Part shown: positions 36,249 through 49,208 of the stretch, in pieces
How positions within the stretch are numbered: position 1 is the stretch's first letter
How the letters are laid out: every line of letters starts with the position of its first letter
Origin: Xylocopa sonorina
Lineage: Eukaryota; Arthropoda; Insecta; Hymenoptera; Apidae
Direction: 5' to 3'
DNA: 64,000 nt
NCBI RefSeq assembly: GCF_050948175.1
Contig: NC_135197.1
Coordinates: forward strand, 7,706,501 to 7,770,500
Program-made: the position numbers and the translations under genes
Notes under the pieces: generated by a model
The model's input: only the letters and a program-made list of their open reading frames with translations
The model's database searches: none
Told to the model about the DNA's origin: nothing

Positions 36249-39200
36249 TATAACCAGAAAAGTATTCCTTGTGTTTCTTACTACAAGTAACAAATTATCT
36301 TCAATTTACAAAAGGATATATTGTTAGGTTAGAAAAAGCAACAATTCCTTTTTCACGATGATGTGCCTTGCAAGGCTGCCAAATTTGATTTACTATATCG
36401 ACTATACTTACATATAATACCAACCTAAAAAAATTTTTCAGAAAAGAAAATTCAAGTTGTAACCAGGCATTTTTCATAGTCATACTGTACACGTACTGGG
36501 CGGTAGTTAAGTAATTTTTTAGATTAAATCAAAATGCTAAGATATTTGTTTTTAATGCACATTAAATTGAAAGAAAATAATGATTTACAAGGTAACCCAT
36601 TTATCATCTTATTTATGGAATTTTCAATTACACTTACTTTGAAGAAAGAAATGAATGGAATTACAGTTACTTATACGCATACTCTTTTACGTCTATGGAC
36701 ATGGATGTTTTATAAAAGGTATAAATTTAATAACAAATGTTAATTTGTCACAGTAATAGTTTCGAATTTTATGCTATGCTTCTCAGTGTCTGCCATTACT
36801 TTTATGTGTTCTTTATTCAATGTATCTTCTTTATGCTCATCAAATTAATCGTTTTAAAATATCTCCTAGAATCAAAGGTGGCTTGACTCGTAAAAAAAGA
36901 TGTGACCCGCAAAGTAATTCTTAACGCAGTTCCCGCGCCACTTCCCGCATATCCTCTAGTCATTGGGGATGCTCCCCTCTGCCGTGCTGACCGTTAACGA
37001 GCAATCAAATAGTGCGCGCTCGCGCGTACGCTAAGTATAAAAATTAGATACACTAAATATCTCTTCTTTTTGCGATCAAATTTGGTAAGATACGAACATC
37101 ATCCATCATATAGCTTTTATACAATTAGCAATTGGAAAACCTGTTTTAATTTGCGCGGAGAAACTTTCACAAATACTAATTCTCTTTTTCCCTCTTTCGT
37201 TTTTACTTCATTAAAAAATAATTAAAAAATGTAAAAAAAAATTCTTTTAATTTTGCTCGAATATCAATTCGATTTCATACATCGAAAGGTGGTTTCTGTC
37301 TATAGTGAATGCTTTGGGATTTGTGTGAGATAATGTCGATCATCCTGATGATCTATATTACAGAGTGTACCCAGAACGGATGTAGCGATAGAACGGTGTC
37401 ACGTGAACCCTCCGGATATACTAGCTTCCTAGTCCTGCTCACCTACTTCATCGCACTCTTCCATTTCATCAGAAAGTACAGAAAGAAACTTACTTATTCA
37501 TACATAAAAAAAGAAAAGTTGAATTGTAAAGACAGTAACCGTGGAAACTTAGTACTAATACTGATTCAGAATTTGTGAAAATGTTTGATATATTGTTCGA
37601 GTAAATCATATGATCAATTTTTCCACGAACAGTGGAATGCTGCCTACAGCATTTAAACAAATGTTCTTCGTACTGTAAGATTAGTTTCTCTTTAATTCAA
37701 TGAACTAAGATACCCTTCACACAATTGATATCTACAGCTAAGCATTTTCCTGTATATTTACAGAGAGTATCTCTTCATTTATTCTGTTGCGATTTGGAGC
37801 ATTTCAAATGGACATCCAATCGCGATACAACAGCACCAGCTAAGTTTGGAAAATCATCGATGAATAACAGAAAATAGTCACGCACATGTATCGAAACAGT
37901 GACAATAAAGGGCACAGCATCGTCGATAGCCGTCAACTTGATGATGATATACTGTTGCGATCTTGGTGACCCTCTTTCTCCTTGTTTTCCTCGCCCCCTC
38001 TTACTCCGTACGCGCGGGCAAGCACGAGCGAGCGCGCGCGGAATAAACGCGTGACACCGATGTAAACGACAAGGGTGGACCGCGGGGAAAAAAAGGAAAA
38101 GGGGGATCCCCCGATTTCGTACCCCCGATATTTTAGCTAGTTCGCCGTCGAAAGCGAACACCCGATTCCAGTTCTGAGCGGGCCGGCTGAGCATTCGCAT
38201 CGTCCCTCAGACATACACTACCTTTCAGATCACGGCGTACGAGACAGGCGAAAAAGTTCACTGAAAATAAGGGAAAGCAAGGAAGGAAACGACGAGTAGT
38301 TGCAACGTCTTTATCGTTCATGCAGATCGTACGTAATAATCGATGATCATAACGTCGCTACAGCCACCAGGATCGAGAGAACACATCAGCTTTTGATCAC
38401 CGAGTACAATTTTACTGGATCAAGGTTCCATTCAATCGAAGTGTTACGCTTTTTTCAAGTGTCACTTTGAGAACTTGTTTATAAATCGGAAATGCCGCCG
38501 ATTCGACCCGATCGAGCTGTTGCGTGAAGGAATCAAGAGTGTGCAGTGCAGTAGTGCATACTGATAATTGATTTTCGAGAGAGTTTCATCAAATCGGCGT
38601 TCCACACTCGTGCGGTCGCTTCTTCGCTTCCTTCCTTCCTTTTCGAACCGTTGGAAACACGCGCGGAGGAAGCACTGTGACCACGGAGAAGCGCAACTTT
38701 TAAAAGGGCTGAGACAGTGTCGTGCAAATTGATAATCGGCCCATAGTTAGGTTTGTATACAAATTTTATTCTCATGAATTAACTTATCGAGGAAAGGAAA
38801 CGACGATCAGGTCGAAAGACTTTTGACATGTGCGAGTAATTTAACATTCTTTAGGGCCGTCGTTGGCCGAGAAACGAACATCTAATCGACGAGAGGAAGA
38901 ATCACAGGAAGGAGTTGAATCGCGGATTTAAAAAGGGAACAATTAATAGTAAGCGAGAAATTTAAGATCATAGCATGCTATGCGGAACAACGCATTCTGT
39001 GCTAATTAGAATATAGCTGTTTTTTATGAGCGTGGAAGAGGAAGAGGGAACCGGGCAATAGATCGACCGCGAAGGGGCCAGAGAAGGATGAGCTTTGGGG
39101 GAACGTGTACGGACTGGATATTCATTACAGGGTTCCCCAGCCGGACATTCGTATTTAACCACATTGCATCGATGTTACTTTTACGCCTTAATTTTTTCTT

Positions 39201-39830
39201 ATTGATCTTGACGTCAAAAACTACGCTGTTCTTCGCTTCTGCTTCGTTCGGTTCTGCGAAATTGGTACCCGATTATTTAAGTACTACTAAAACATTATTT
39301 AATATCGTCGTATGATTAATGTATTCGGTCACATTTATTTTTTGCCAGCTCTGAAATATTTATCAAAACGATGTAACATTATAACTTCGAAACTTACCTC
39401 GGTCTCAAAGTTAGAATTCAGATTTCGTACTGGTTCTGATTCATCCAGCTCTGCCCAGCTGGTATCCTTGAATTTCGACGTATAATAGGTTTCCGCAGAT
39501 TTTCCACACGACGAAACTCAAATCGCGTCCAATCCCGGAAAAAGAAGTCGGTCAAACTCGTACTCTGCAAACTACATCCTTCCAGCGAACTTTGCAAAAA
39601 ATTACTAATATATAATCTACTCGCATAGCGCGAACTTAACAAGTGTTTCTCTCACAGAAACTTAAAGAATCGAAAAAAAGACGAACAAATACAAACTGCG
39701 ACATGTATCATTGTCAACAGAAACACTGTTATGTCTCCGCGGTAGTTCCGCGACCAATAGAGAAACACGCGGAAGAGATCATCGGAAGCAGCGGTACCTT
39801 TCTACGGCGAACGGAAAAAAATTGAACAAA
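36249..39830. promoter_or_regulatory. Divergent region, eIF3k / GABA transporter
   Basis: About 3.6 kb without a confident exon. At 36,929-36,948 two TTCCCGC elements sit 12 bases apart. At about 37,000-37,040 a GC-rich palindromic stretch (gcgcgctcgcgcg) precedes TATAAAAA at about 37,036. From 37,300 to 39,700 the DNA is GC-richer, consistent with the promoter and untranslated leader of the transporter gene. Short open frames here (37,309-37,578, 37,775-38,200 and others) look non-coding. Confidence 0.4.
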
Positions 39831-42394
39831 ATGACAGAAGCATCCAGGGAGCCGGAACTTGCGGACCCTGAAAATCCCGACAAAACTACATTGAACCTAA
39901 CATCCACCTCTAATAAAATGAAACCACTGCCAGACCGTGGTACATGGAGCACCAAGTTAGATTTCATTCTGAGCGTGGTAATTTTTTGCCTATATATAAT
40001 ATTCATTTTTCTTGTTCATCACATTTTAACGTTACCAACGTTATTAATTAAATTTCATCCATTCGTATCCAAAGGTTGGTCTAGCAATTGGTCTGGGGAA
40101 CGTGTGGAGATTCCCATATCTCTGTTACAAGAATGGCGGTGGAGCTTTCTTAATCCCGTATTTTTTGACGCTAGTTCTCGCTGGGATTCCAATGTTCTTT
40201 ATGGAATTAGCGCTTGGTCAGATGCTCACTGTCGGTGGCCTCGGTGTCTTCAAAATAGCGCCCCTCTTTAAGGGTATCGGATACGCTGCCGCCGTCATGT
40301 CCTGCTGGATGAACGTTTACTACATCGTCATCCTTGCCTGGGCTATCTTTTACTTTTTCATGTCGATGCGCAGTGGTTAGTTCAATTAAATATACACCAT
40401 TCTATTTAAAAATGAAGTAAAATTAAATAATTCCACGAACTTATGGCTGTTTTCATATTTAATTAGAATTGCCATGGGGAAGCTGTAACAATTATTGGAA
40501 CACGAAGAACTGTGTAAATCCCTACGACAGAGATTCGTTGTTATGTTGGAATCAATTTAACATGCATTATGATACTGTTAAAGTATGTTCTGTCAATGAC
40601 GTCAATATGACAATCTCCGAGCTTACTGATCCAGTTAAAGAATTTTGGGAGTAAGTTTTTAATTAAGTAGCTCATGATATAATGTAACATTTATTTGATC
40701 TAATAAAATACTATCTTCTAGGCGTCGAGCGCTGCAGATCAGTGAGGGTATAGAGCATGTGGGGAATATTCGTTGGGAACTAGCCGGTACTCTTCTTTTG
40801 GTGTGGATTCTTTGTTATTTTTGCATTTGGAAAGGTGTCAAATGGACCGGAAAAGTGGTATATTTCACCTCTTTATTCCCTTACGTCTTATTAACGATTC
40901 TTCTGATTCGTGGGATCACTTTACCCGGGGCTATGGAAGGCATCCGATTTTACATCAGTCCAAATCTTTCTAAACTGAAAGAATCAGAGGTAAATAATAC
41001 AATACATGTATAATTAATAATATGTGAATCTATATATATATATATATATATATAGAATAATATGTAAGTTTTTAATAACGATTTACTAAACTTCACAGGT
41101 ATGGATAGACGCGGTTACTCAAATTTTCTTCTCATACGGATTAGGTTTGGGTACATTAGTCGCTCTCGGTAGTTACAACAAATTTACAAATAACGTTTAC
41201 AAAGATGCTCTTATCGTCTGTTCGGTGAATTCCTCAACAAGTATGTTTGCCGGTTTCGTCATATTTTCCGTGGTAGGCTTCATGGCGCACGAGCAACAGA
41301 AGCCTGTCGCAGAAGTCGCTGCTTCCGGTCCGGGATTAGCTTTTTTAGCTTATCCTTCCGCGGTTCTGCAACTCCCTGGAGCGCCTCTTTGGTCTTGCCT
41401 CTTTTTCTTTATGCTCCTGCTTATAGGTTTAGATTCTCAGTTTTGCACCATGGAAGGATTTATCACTGCCATGGTGAGTCATCCTTGAAATCTTTTTGGA
41501 ATGTATATTTAACAAATTCTTTTTAATCTTTATTATCTTCAATCTTCAACTGTTTAAAATTTAAGGTGGACGAATGGCCGCAATTACTTCGTCGGCGTAA
41601 GGAAATTTTTATTGCGATCGTTTGTGTGCTTTCTTACATTATCGGACTATCTTGCATCTCGCAAGGTGGCATGTACGTTTTCCAAATCCTGGATTCGTAT
41701 GCGGTTTCTGGATTTTGTCTCCTTTTTCTAATTTTTTTTGAGTGTATCTCAATAAGTTGGGCGTTTGGTGTCAACCGATTTTACGATGCCATCAGGGACA
41801 TGATAGGATATTATCCTCTAATGTGGTGGAAACTCTGTTGGACTATTACTACCCCTATGATTTGTGTCGTGAGTGAATCTTACCTCCGCTTTCTTTTTTT
41901 TTTTGTAATGTATATGTTTCGCCGTTTCAGCTTGAATTTATGTAATTAAGTGAGAAAAATATATATTGCGTTCTAGCTACCATTTAAATGCACTAATATT
42001 GCTAATTTGTGTAGACATTATTACATGAACCTTTGTCTATTTTTATAGGGCGTTTTCATATTTAATCTTGTACAATGGACACCTGTAAAATATTTAGACT
42101 ATGAATACCCGTGGTGGTCACATGTGCTTGGCTGGATGACCGCCTTATCTTCGATGCTTTGTATACCTGGTTACATGATTTATGCTTGGATGAAAACGCC
42201 AGGAGATAGGTCTACGGTAGATTATATATGCTTATTATTTTTAAGAGACCGATAAATATCTCTTAATTATTAAAAAATAATTTGCTTTACATATTTCTGT
42301 GTAGAAATACAAGTTATTAGTGCGAATAGAGGACGACGTAACAAGTCTACGAATGAAAATGGGTCAGCCATCGGTTGAACTGACACCACTTTAA
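39831..42394 (+). CDS. Sodium- and chloride-dependent GABA transporter (SLC6 family)
   Basis: Plasma-membrane symporter that clears GABA using Na+ and Cl- gradients. Exons 39831-39977, 40075-40375, 40467-40650, 40722-40989, 41099-41473, 41566-41868, 42049-42216 and 42305-42394 give 611 residues with 12 expected membrane helices. Helix 1 carries GLGNVWRFPYLCYKNGGGAF (about 54-73). GQMLTVGGLGVFKIAP, a cysteine-bearing extracellular loop with PWGSCNNYWNT, FFSYGLGLGTLVALGSYN and GLDSQFCTMEGFITAM match GAT-type rather than monoamine transporters. The short C-terminus ends SVELTPL. The ATG follows tgaacaaa with no earlier ATG in frame. Confidence 0.93.
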
Positions 42395-43806
42395 CTGCCA
42401 CAAATTCATTCTGATCCTGAGAGGGATGTATTGTTCTAATCGTTACTATCTTCCGATTATGATTAATTAATTTAATAAGTGAACGATCTAGCAATATCTT
42501 TTAACATTATCACTTTCGTGTAACATTTTTTGTAAAAAATTAATTTCTCCATCGATTCGAAAAAAGCTTCTATTGTGTTCCTGTTCACAAAGATTCACAT
42601 TATTTAAATGAACAGTTTTAATAATCTAGATAATAATTACTAGATTTTTATCACAAGGGAGCTCCCACAAAATACAAGGCGACTAAAGTGTTCAGAAATC
42701 GCGTTTAGTCTTAGTTTAAGTGTATTTAAAGTAATTTATGTAAGTATAAGAAATATTGGCATACACGAATAGTTCACCAGGAAACTAAGCTCAGAAAACT
42801 AATTGGTATTATTTTATATTTTTTAAATCGATTCTGAAATTTTAAAAATTCTAAAACTATTCGTGTGAGCCCTTAATTGCAGATTTAGCTGCTAACTTAT
42901 TTTAGCAATGTCGGGCGTGTACCATAAACGAAAACTACTGCACATTTTAAATTTAATTACAAAGTACACATATCTACGCTGCCATAATTATTATATTTTA
43001 CTGTTCATAGAGAAGATATGGTAGTAGATATTCATCATACTATTAGTAAGAAAATAATGATTACTGATGTGTATTTGATTAAGTCAAGAAGTATTTAAAA
43101 ATTGTTTTTTGGCAAAATCTACTATTGAAAATTAATATAGCTAGCTATGTCAATAGTATTTGTTGTAGTGATATATGTTACACGTGTTTCTCTTGTAAGA
43201 AATACAATATGCAAAATAAAAAATTTAATTCGATGCGAGAGACGAAAAAAATGAAAAAAGAAAAGAATGGGAAATCTGTATGGCAAAGTTTTTGGTAAAT
43301 AAAGATAATTACTAAACATCTTTATATGTTTCGTTAGAAATATAACAATACGAAAGCTATGCTATTTATTTTGAATATTGTAATTAATTGGTGCACATGT
43401 AAAGAACCATAGAATATACAATATATAGTTAGGATGTACAACATTCAAGTTTTCATATTCTATTTAATTACATATTTTTTTACATTGATTGTATACTAAG
43501 AACATTTTTTAATACTCACGTTCTTCATAACAATAATTATAGTTTTTAATACATAGTGTATTACTTTCATACAAGAAAAATAATTTGTCAACTATCAAGA
43601 TGGCAGCGAAGTTAATCTAACGGGTGGAAAATAATTAGAAGTTGAGTTCTGTATGAATAGTGTTTAGAAGTACATTGAAATGATGTTTTTATGTGCATTT
43701 TAAAAAGTAGCCAAACTTGTGTCTTCAATAACATTAATTTTGTGTTTACCTCTTAATAAAGCTACGTTTTATAACTAACTATTTTATTCAATAAAAAGTA
43801 GATAAC
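42395..43806. other. Transporter 3' UTR and upstream region of the NCOA4-like gene
   Basis: AT-rich, no coding signal. It should contain the transporter 3' UTR and the promoter of the next gene. The part before the NCOA4-like ATG (43,590-43,806) probably holds its leader. Confidence 0.45.
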
Positions 43807-44918
43807 ATGATAGAAAAAAATGAAGAAAACGCCGACAGTGACAGCAATCTTGTCAGGATAAGATTAATAGCTGATAAAAGAACGTTTTTAGAGAAACAGT
43901 TTTTGCAGGTAGCTTTTTTTTTATATATGTTTTATTTGATAATTATATTTGTAATAATTTTAAGGTTATGATGATTTTTATTCTCTTATATATTCATAAT
44001 TATTTTTTCTTTGTTAAATTTCATTATAAGTATTCTATAGCTTCAATAATGTTAGGAAAAACAATCTAAAATTATATTTCTTTAAATAATTAATTGATTA
44101 ATTGCAATTGCATACGTATGCGTTATATGTCATATAGCTAAGATAATACAATTAATTTTAAGGTGCAAGAAGAAATTAAAATATGCTTTGCAAAGTTGGC
44201 ACAAACATTGTATGCTAGAGAGAAACAACTTCTACGACAATCAGAAGCCATTTATAGACAACAGATATCTTTAGCATTATCCAGTCACGAAACTCTTTCT
44301 CCATCTATAGCAATATTAAATGAAAGGAGTGATCTTGAAGAACAAATTAAACAATTCGGAAGAATAGAACTCACCGGATCTAATACAACAGCAATAACTA
44401 ATTTGGAACCATATAAAATTGAGGAATATCAAGATATAAATAAAGATCATGTTTGTTTCGATAAATCTATCAAGAGTACAGGAACAAGTCCCACTAATAC
44501 GAAAGCTGAATTTCCTTGCATAGCAGAAGATCGAAATGTAGATAATATTTCCATCGGGTTAAAATCATCTAGCGTAATAAATTTAATGGGAAATTCCACT
44601 CACATGTCTAGTATTCATGAAAAGAGTTTTGAAGAAAATATTGACCAGTTTTTTAAAGTAGATACAGAATTACAAAAATCTAATTTTAATATTCAGGCTG
44701 ATAATGTAAATGAACAAGAGAATGCAAACAATTATAAGAATTCAGGAAAAAGTCTTATAGAAGAACAACACAATTCTCATAGACACACGGTGCAAGTTCA
44801 ACAATGGTTGGATCAGATCCTTCTGGAAACAGAGATAGAACCAACTATTCACGAAGTGGAAAAATTACCTGAAATATCGGAAACTTATGTCTGTACCAAG
44901 TTCCAATTAGAAACGTAA
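43807..44918 (+). CDS. NCOA4/ARA70-domain protein
   Basis: Two exons, 43807-43908 and 44163-44918, give 285 residues. Residues 15-110 are a helical domain: KRTFLEKQFLQ joins across the intron to VQEEIKICFAKLAQTLYARE, followed by KQLLRQSEAIYRQQISL and, after a gap, DLEEQIKQFGRIEL. This pattern (RE..LL.Q...IY..Q, then a short helix ending FG.I) resembles the ARA70 domain of NCOA4, the ferritin receptor of selective autophagy. The rest is low-complexity and polar with one late tryptophan motif, VQQWLDQILLETE. It is much shorter than vertebrate NCOA4, so function is inferred by family resemblance only. Confidence 0.6.
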
Positions 44919-46126
44919 AAATTAGATTCAACCAATCAATCTTCTTATTACACTGTGTAATTTTTCATAATATATTTATTTTTTATTTTTCGTAAGATAA
45001 GGGAAATCTCAATATTTGGGAACAATTTTTTTACTACAATTAAGTTATTTATACATAATTTGATTTATTTATTTATATGATAATAATAATTAGTCACAAA
45101 ATGTTCTCTCTAATAATTCTAAATTAGTAACTCTATATATCAGCAAACAAGTTTGTACTTCCACTAATATCAAGAAGCTGCTAATCATAAACTTAATTAT
45201 TAATTATTAATAATATTCTTAATGTTCATGAAGTACGAAGAGAGGAATACTTTAATATTAACTTACTTACTTAACATGCATACATAGTGATATTAAAATA
45301 ACTTGTAATATTTTGTATGTTATTAACATAATGTTAATAACGAGATAGTTTTTTAGATTAATTATATACTTATAGATATAATACTTATATCATTTTACTT
45401 ACCAATGATTGAACCTTTTTTTAATTTATATTCCCTGTTTCAGCTACTTTTATTTTTTCATTTTAACAAAAAAAAAGGGAAAATTTAAAAGATTGGAATA
45501 AAATATAAATATAAAATTATTTTTAGTTGTCAAAATATTGAAAAAAAATAAAATTTTGTAATTAGGTAATTCTGTGTACATCCCTTAACCCTTTATTACT
45601 TCATACATTTATACCTCATGCCACATTTCGTGCTTCTATGTACATCTACAAAGTATTAACTGTTTAGTAAATATCACTAAATGCAATTTGAATTTGAAAT
45701 ATATTTAAAATATATGTTAGTAGAATGTATCAGTGTATATGTGTGATTAAAATTTTATGTAATTCTAACTCTGTTTTATTAAAGTTATTCGTACAGTAAT
45801 TTATATGTATTGCTTTTTCTGAATTTACTTGTAATGAACTAATGGGTAACTTAGTTTGATTATTGACAGTTAGTAGAAAAAATAATTGTGCACCTTTGTA
45901 TAGTTTATTAGTTACTAAACAATTAAATAAATACAGATAACCACCACCTTTTGTATGTACAGACGCCAGCGTAGTAGTGTCAATTGGGATTTCATGTCCA
46001 GCACCGGGATCGTTTCTTTCATGAATCGATTTGTTAACAAAAAATCTGCGACTAGGGTCGAATCTGGGTCATAAGGGAGAAAGTGAATTGTGAATATACC
46101 TCCCGTGAAACCCCGGCGTGCTAGGT
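44919..46126. other. Convergent 3' region, NCOA4-like / spermine synthase
   Basis: AT-rich 3' UTR sequence to about 45,930, then a GC-richer patch that continues into the last SMS codons. No additional gene is supported. Confidence 0.45.
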
Positions 46127-46140
46127 TTAACCCATCATTA
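45939..46140. mobile_element. Possible transposon remnant at the SMS 3' end
   Basis: About 200 bases with GC content well above both flanks, beginning near accaccttttgtatg and ending at ccccggcgtgctagg and the SMS stop codon. The sharp change in composition and the strange C-terminal residues of SMS suggest inserted DNA. I see no terminal repeats or target-site duplication and cannot name an element. Confidence 0.25.
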
Positions 46141-49100
46141 TATCCAAAATTTTTACTTGGTAGAAAACCCAATCTTCGAAGAATGAAGGTACAAAAGCAC
46201 TATCTTTGGTAAATGTTACGGGTACGCAAAGATCGGAAAGAACTTCTTCATACATCTCAAGTGATTGTGGACAAGATGCTCCATTTCCCTATAAAACAAA
46301 ACAAAAAACTATTTTCAAAGTGAATAGTAATTTTTCTTTGAAATTTTACAATGATACAAACAAATGAAGTAAGAAATTGTTATCAAAAATTCTTCAGCAT
46401 TTTCTTACATACATGAGTCATATATTTTCCTGTAGGCTTTAGAACTTTCATTGAAGAGTTCAGGATTAATCTCATGAAATCCCATGCATCTCCATGTGGA
46501 GTGGGACTAATTGGTATGTCTGTAAGGTCACCGAAGACATAATCAAATTGTCTGCCTTCTTCGATCATATGTGCCAAAGTTTTTGCACAATCCCCAACAA
46601 TAATCTACATAATTTCCAAGTTCTTCATTATTTTGGTAATTTGTAATTATGCGAAAATTAATCTTACTTTTATAAAATTTACCTCATAATTTTCTCCCTT
46701 TCTTTTATCTAGGCAATCCCCACATATGCTTCTCATATGTTGGCTACACGCTTTTATTACGACATCATCAATCTAAAATATAAAACAAATTTTGTAGCAA
46801 AACCATTTCTTAGTATATATTGCAATTTTTTTGGTTTTCATATTGTTAGTTCAACATACTTCTAGCATGGTAACAAATTTTGGTTTTTCTTTAAGCAATT
46901 CCCAAAGTAAACCACCATCTCCTCCCCCTAAAATAACTATTTCTTTTCCTGTATAATTTTCTTTTCCACGTTGCATTAGAGTTTCTGTATATATCAGATC
47001 TGCTTCAGATATATCTAAAAATCACCAAATTTAGTTTCATACATTTTCTGATTTTAGATACGGCTCCAAATTTTTTTGGAAATATAAAATTCTTTCTCCT
47101 TACTTTGTAATTCATCAAGAACCAACAAATTTCCTAGTGATTTTGAATGGACAATTTGCACTTTTTGATAAGGGGAGCGTGCCTCAAATACCAACTTATC
47201 TATGTCATATTCAAGTAGTCTGTCATCTTTAAAAAAGAAACAATTTTTATTGAAATACTGAAAATTTACACGATTTAAATAACCGCATGAAAAAGCATTT
47301 AATAGATACATGCGATGCAAAAGCACAAATCTGTAGAAAGAAAAAAATCTTACATTAAAAATAAAATTAAGAATGAAAATATTGCACATGTAGGAGTTTC
47401 ATACATGGATCACTAAGTCTATTATATTATTTATATCTATCAATCTTATATATATTTGATATAGCTTAAAAATTAGAAAACATAATTATCATTTGCTCTT
47501 AATGTACTTTTAAGAGAAGTAGTAGTTTCTCACTGAATTATAGCTTTCACAGTTATTGAAGGCTGTAAATCTGATTTGTATAATTTTTTGTACTTGTATC
47601 CTCATTTTAATAACTCATATATAGATATTACATACTGCAATAACAGAACTGATCAAGCAAAGAAGGCAAAATAGTATACATGATGTTTTTTATTTAAAGA
47701 GGAAATGAAAAATGATGTATGCGAAACTGGAAGCAAATACTGGAAGCGAAATGAGGCAGAAATTGAGACGAACCATGTACCGTTTTAGTAATTATGAAGC
47801 AATAAACATTGATATATCTTCCGCGCGATGAATAACAAATAGAATATTGAATAACAATAATATAAATCATGTATAACCGTGGAAATGAATTAGAAGCATT
47901 TTTCGTTAACGACGCATGATTAAATGAAAAGTTTTGGCGGACATAAAATATGCCGCTCATACCGTAAACAGAATAATAAATAAAAAACTCACCGGCGGTA
48001 GGAAAGTATCTCTCAAAAGGTCCGCCGCGTTTAATTGGTGTAAGCGAGTGCGAACGCGTAGAGGCTGCTGCCGCCTGCAACGCCGTCTCCAATTCTCTGG
48101 CCAACTAAAGGTGGCCGCGATAAGCGAACCGACGAATAAAAAAAAAACAGAAACTATCTTGTTAAACCAATCGTAACAACTCTCCCTTTACGTATGAATC
48201 AAGAGTCATTTTGGTATCCCTTTTGCGGAAAAATTAAAACGAAACAACAGGGGGAGGGGCAGGGGGAAGTTCGCAAAGTACACGACGACCGAAAAAAGTA
48301 ATCGATCGGAGCTCTTGGCATTTTAGAGTGCAACGGAAACGATTCGCAAATTTGTAAGGTGCTATAGATAACTAAAATATTGGAACTAATTGGGGAAGTG
48401 GTTTCTACCTGATAGTGTCAGATAGAGGTCATATATGGTTCCTCGCCTTATTGGTGGCAGGCGCTTGCTGCGTTGGCTGTTCAGAGCCATCGCAACGTCC
48501 GCTTCCAGGTATCGCCACTGCTACAAGGTCCTCTTTGTTACGCGTGTTTCTTCCGCATATAGTAAAATTTTTACTTATTTATATAATAGTATTTCATCAA
48601 AGGATGATCTACAATACATCTATCTTGCAACTTGTACGTTCAGCGGCAAAAAAACGGGCAACGAAAAATACTCGCGAATTGGTTTAGCAAATATGACTTC
48701 GCATTTTCATAGTCTTTTTAGATTTTGTTTAAAACGTTTTAGAACATACCATATTTATGGTATATCATTAATTCATATGTAACAAGATGTACCTTGTAAT
48801 GACCCCATGTTTGAGAGATACAAAAGCTGATTTTGTATTTGATATCCATGAGAGGCAACTAAATATTGTGAAATTTGCAACTAGGTACTTGAAAATAATT
48901 ATTGCAATTAATGTAAAGGACTGTACCTCAAAATCCAATAGCGCTTCCTCGTCATCCCTCTTATAATATTCAATATTAACAGTGATTAAGCCCTCAGTAT
49001 ATCCTCTGACAGTAATTAGACTACCTTGGGGACCTGTATACAAAACTAAAAAGCTTCCATCAATAATGGACTCAGTCAATGGCTTTAGATCATCAAAATG

Positions 49101-49208
49101 TTCTTGAAGAACATTGGCAATTGCCAATTTTAGGTTGGAACGTTTCTCTACATCGAGTATTACATCTGATGGAACTGTGAAGTCAAGAAGCACAGTGTGG
49201 GCAACCAT
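46127..49208 (-). CDS. SMS: Spermine synthase
   Basis: Transfers an aminopropyl group from decarboxylated AdoMet to spermidine. Exons 48927-49208, 47993-48104, 47104-47226, 46860-47014, 46683-46772, 46413-46604 and 46127-46288 give 371 residues, against 366 in human. Residues 1-110 form the AdoMetDC-like N-terminal domain. The catalytic domain has LVLDELQ, the cofactor loop ILGGGDGGLLWELLKEKP (GGGDGG at about 202-207) and FDYVFGDLTDIPISPTPHGD with the catalytic acid at about 280-283. Conservation is good up to FFEDWVFY, but the last nine residues (VKILDIMMG) are unlike the usual VWKK-type end. The ATG is 15 bases inside its exon, so a leader exon lies upstream. Confidence 0.93.
48415..48511 (+). 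other. Signal-peptide-like open frame antisense in SMS intron 1
   Basis: A plus-strand frame reads WFLALLVAGACCVGCSEPSQ, a good match to a signal peptide with a cleavage-like end, and is followed by a GT (CCAG, then GTATCG). There is no in-frame ATG before it, and no partner exon is seen. It lies inside an intron of SMS on the other strand. It could be a remnant or chance. Confidence 0.15.

Noticed and set aside
37309..37578. 89-codon plus-strand ORF with one hydrophobic stretch
   Set aside because: No splice connection to the transporter and no recognisable family; the tail is AT-rich filler.
37775..38200. 141-codon minus-strand ORF upstream of the GABA transporter
   Set aside because: The composition (Arg-rich with low-complexity stretches) follows the local GC content and no domain is visible; it is probably leader or promoter DNA.
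48400..48520. Alternative first exon of SMS starting MALNSQRSK on the minus strand
   Set aside because: Its phase does not match SMS exon 2, while the exon at 48,927-49,208 fits in phase and has the expected N-terminal domain.
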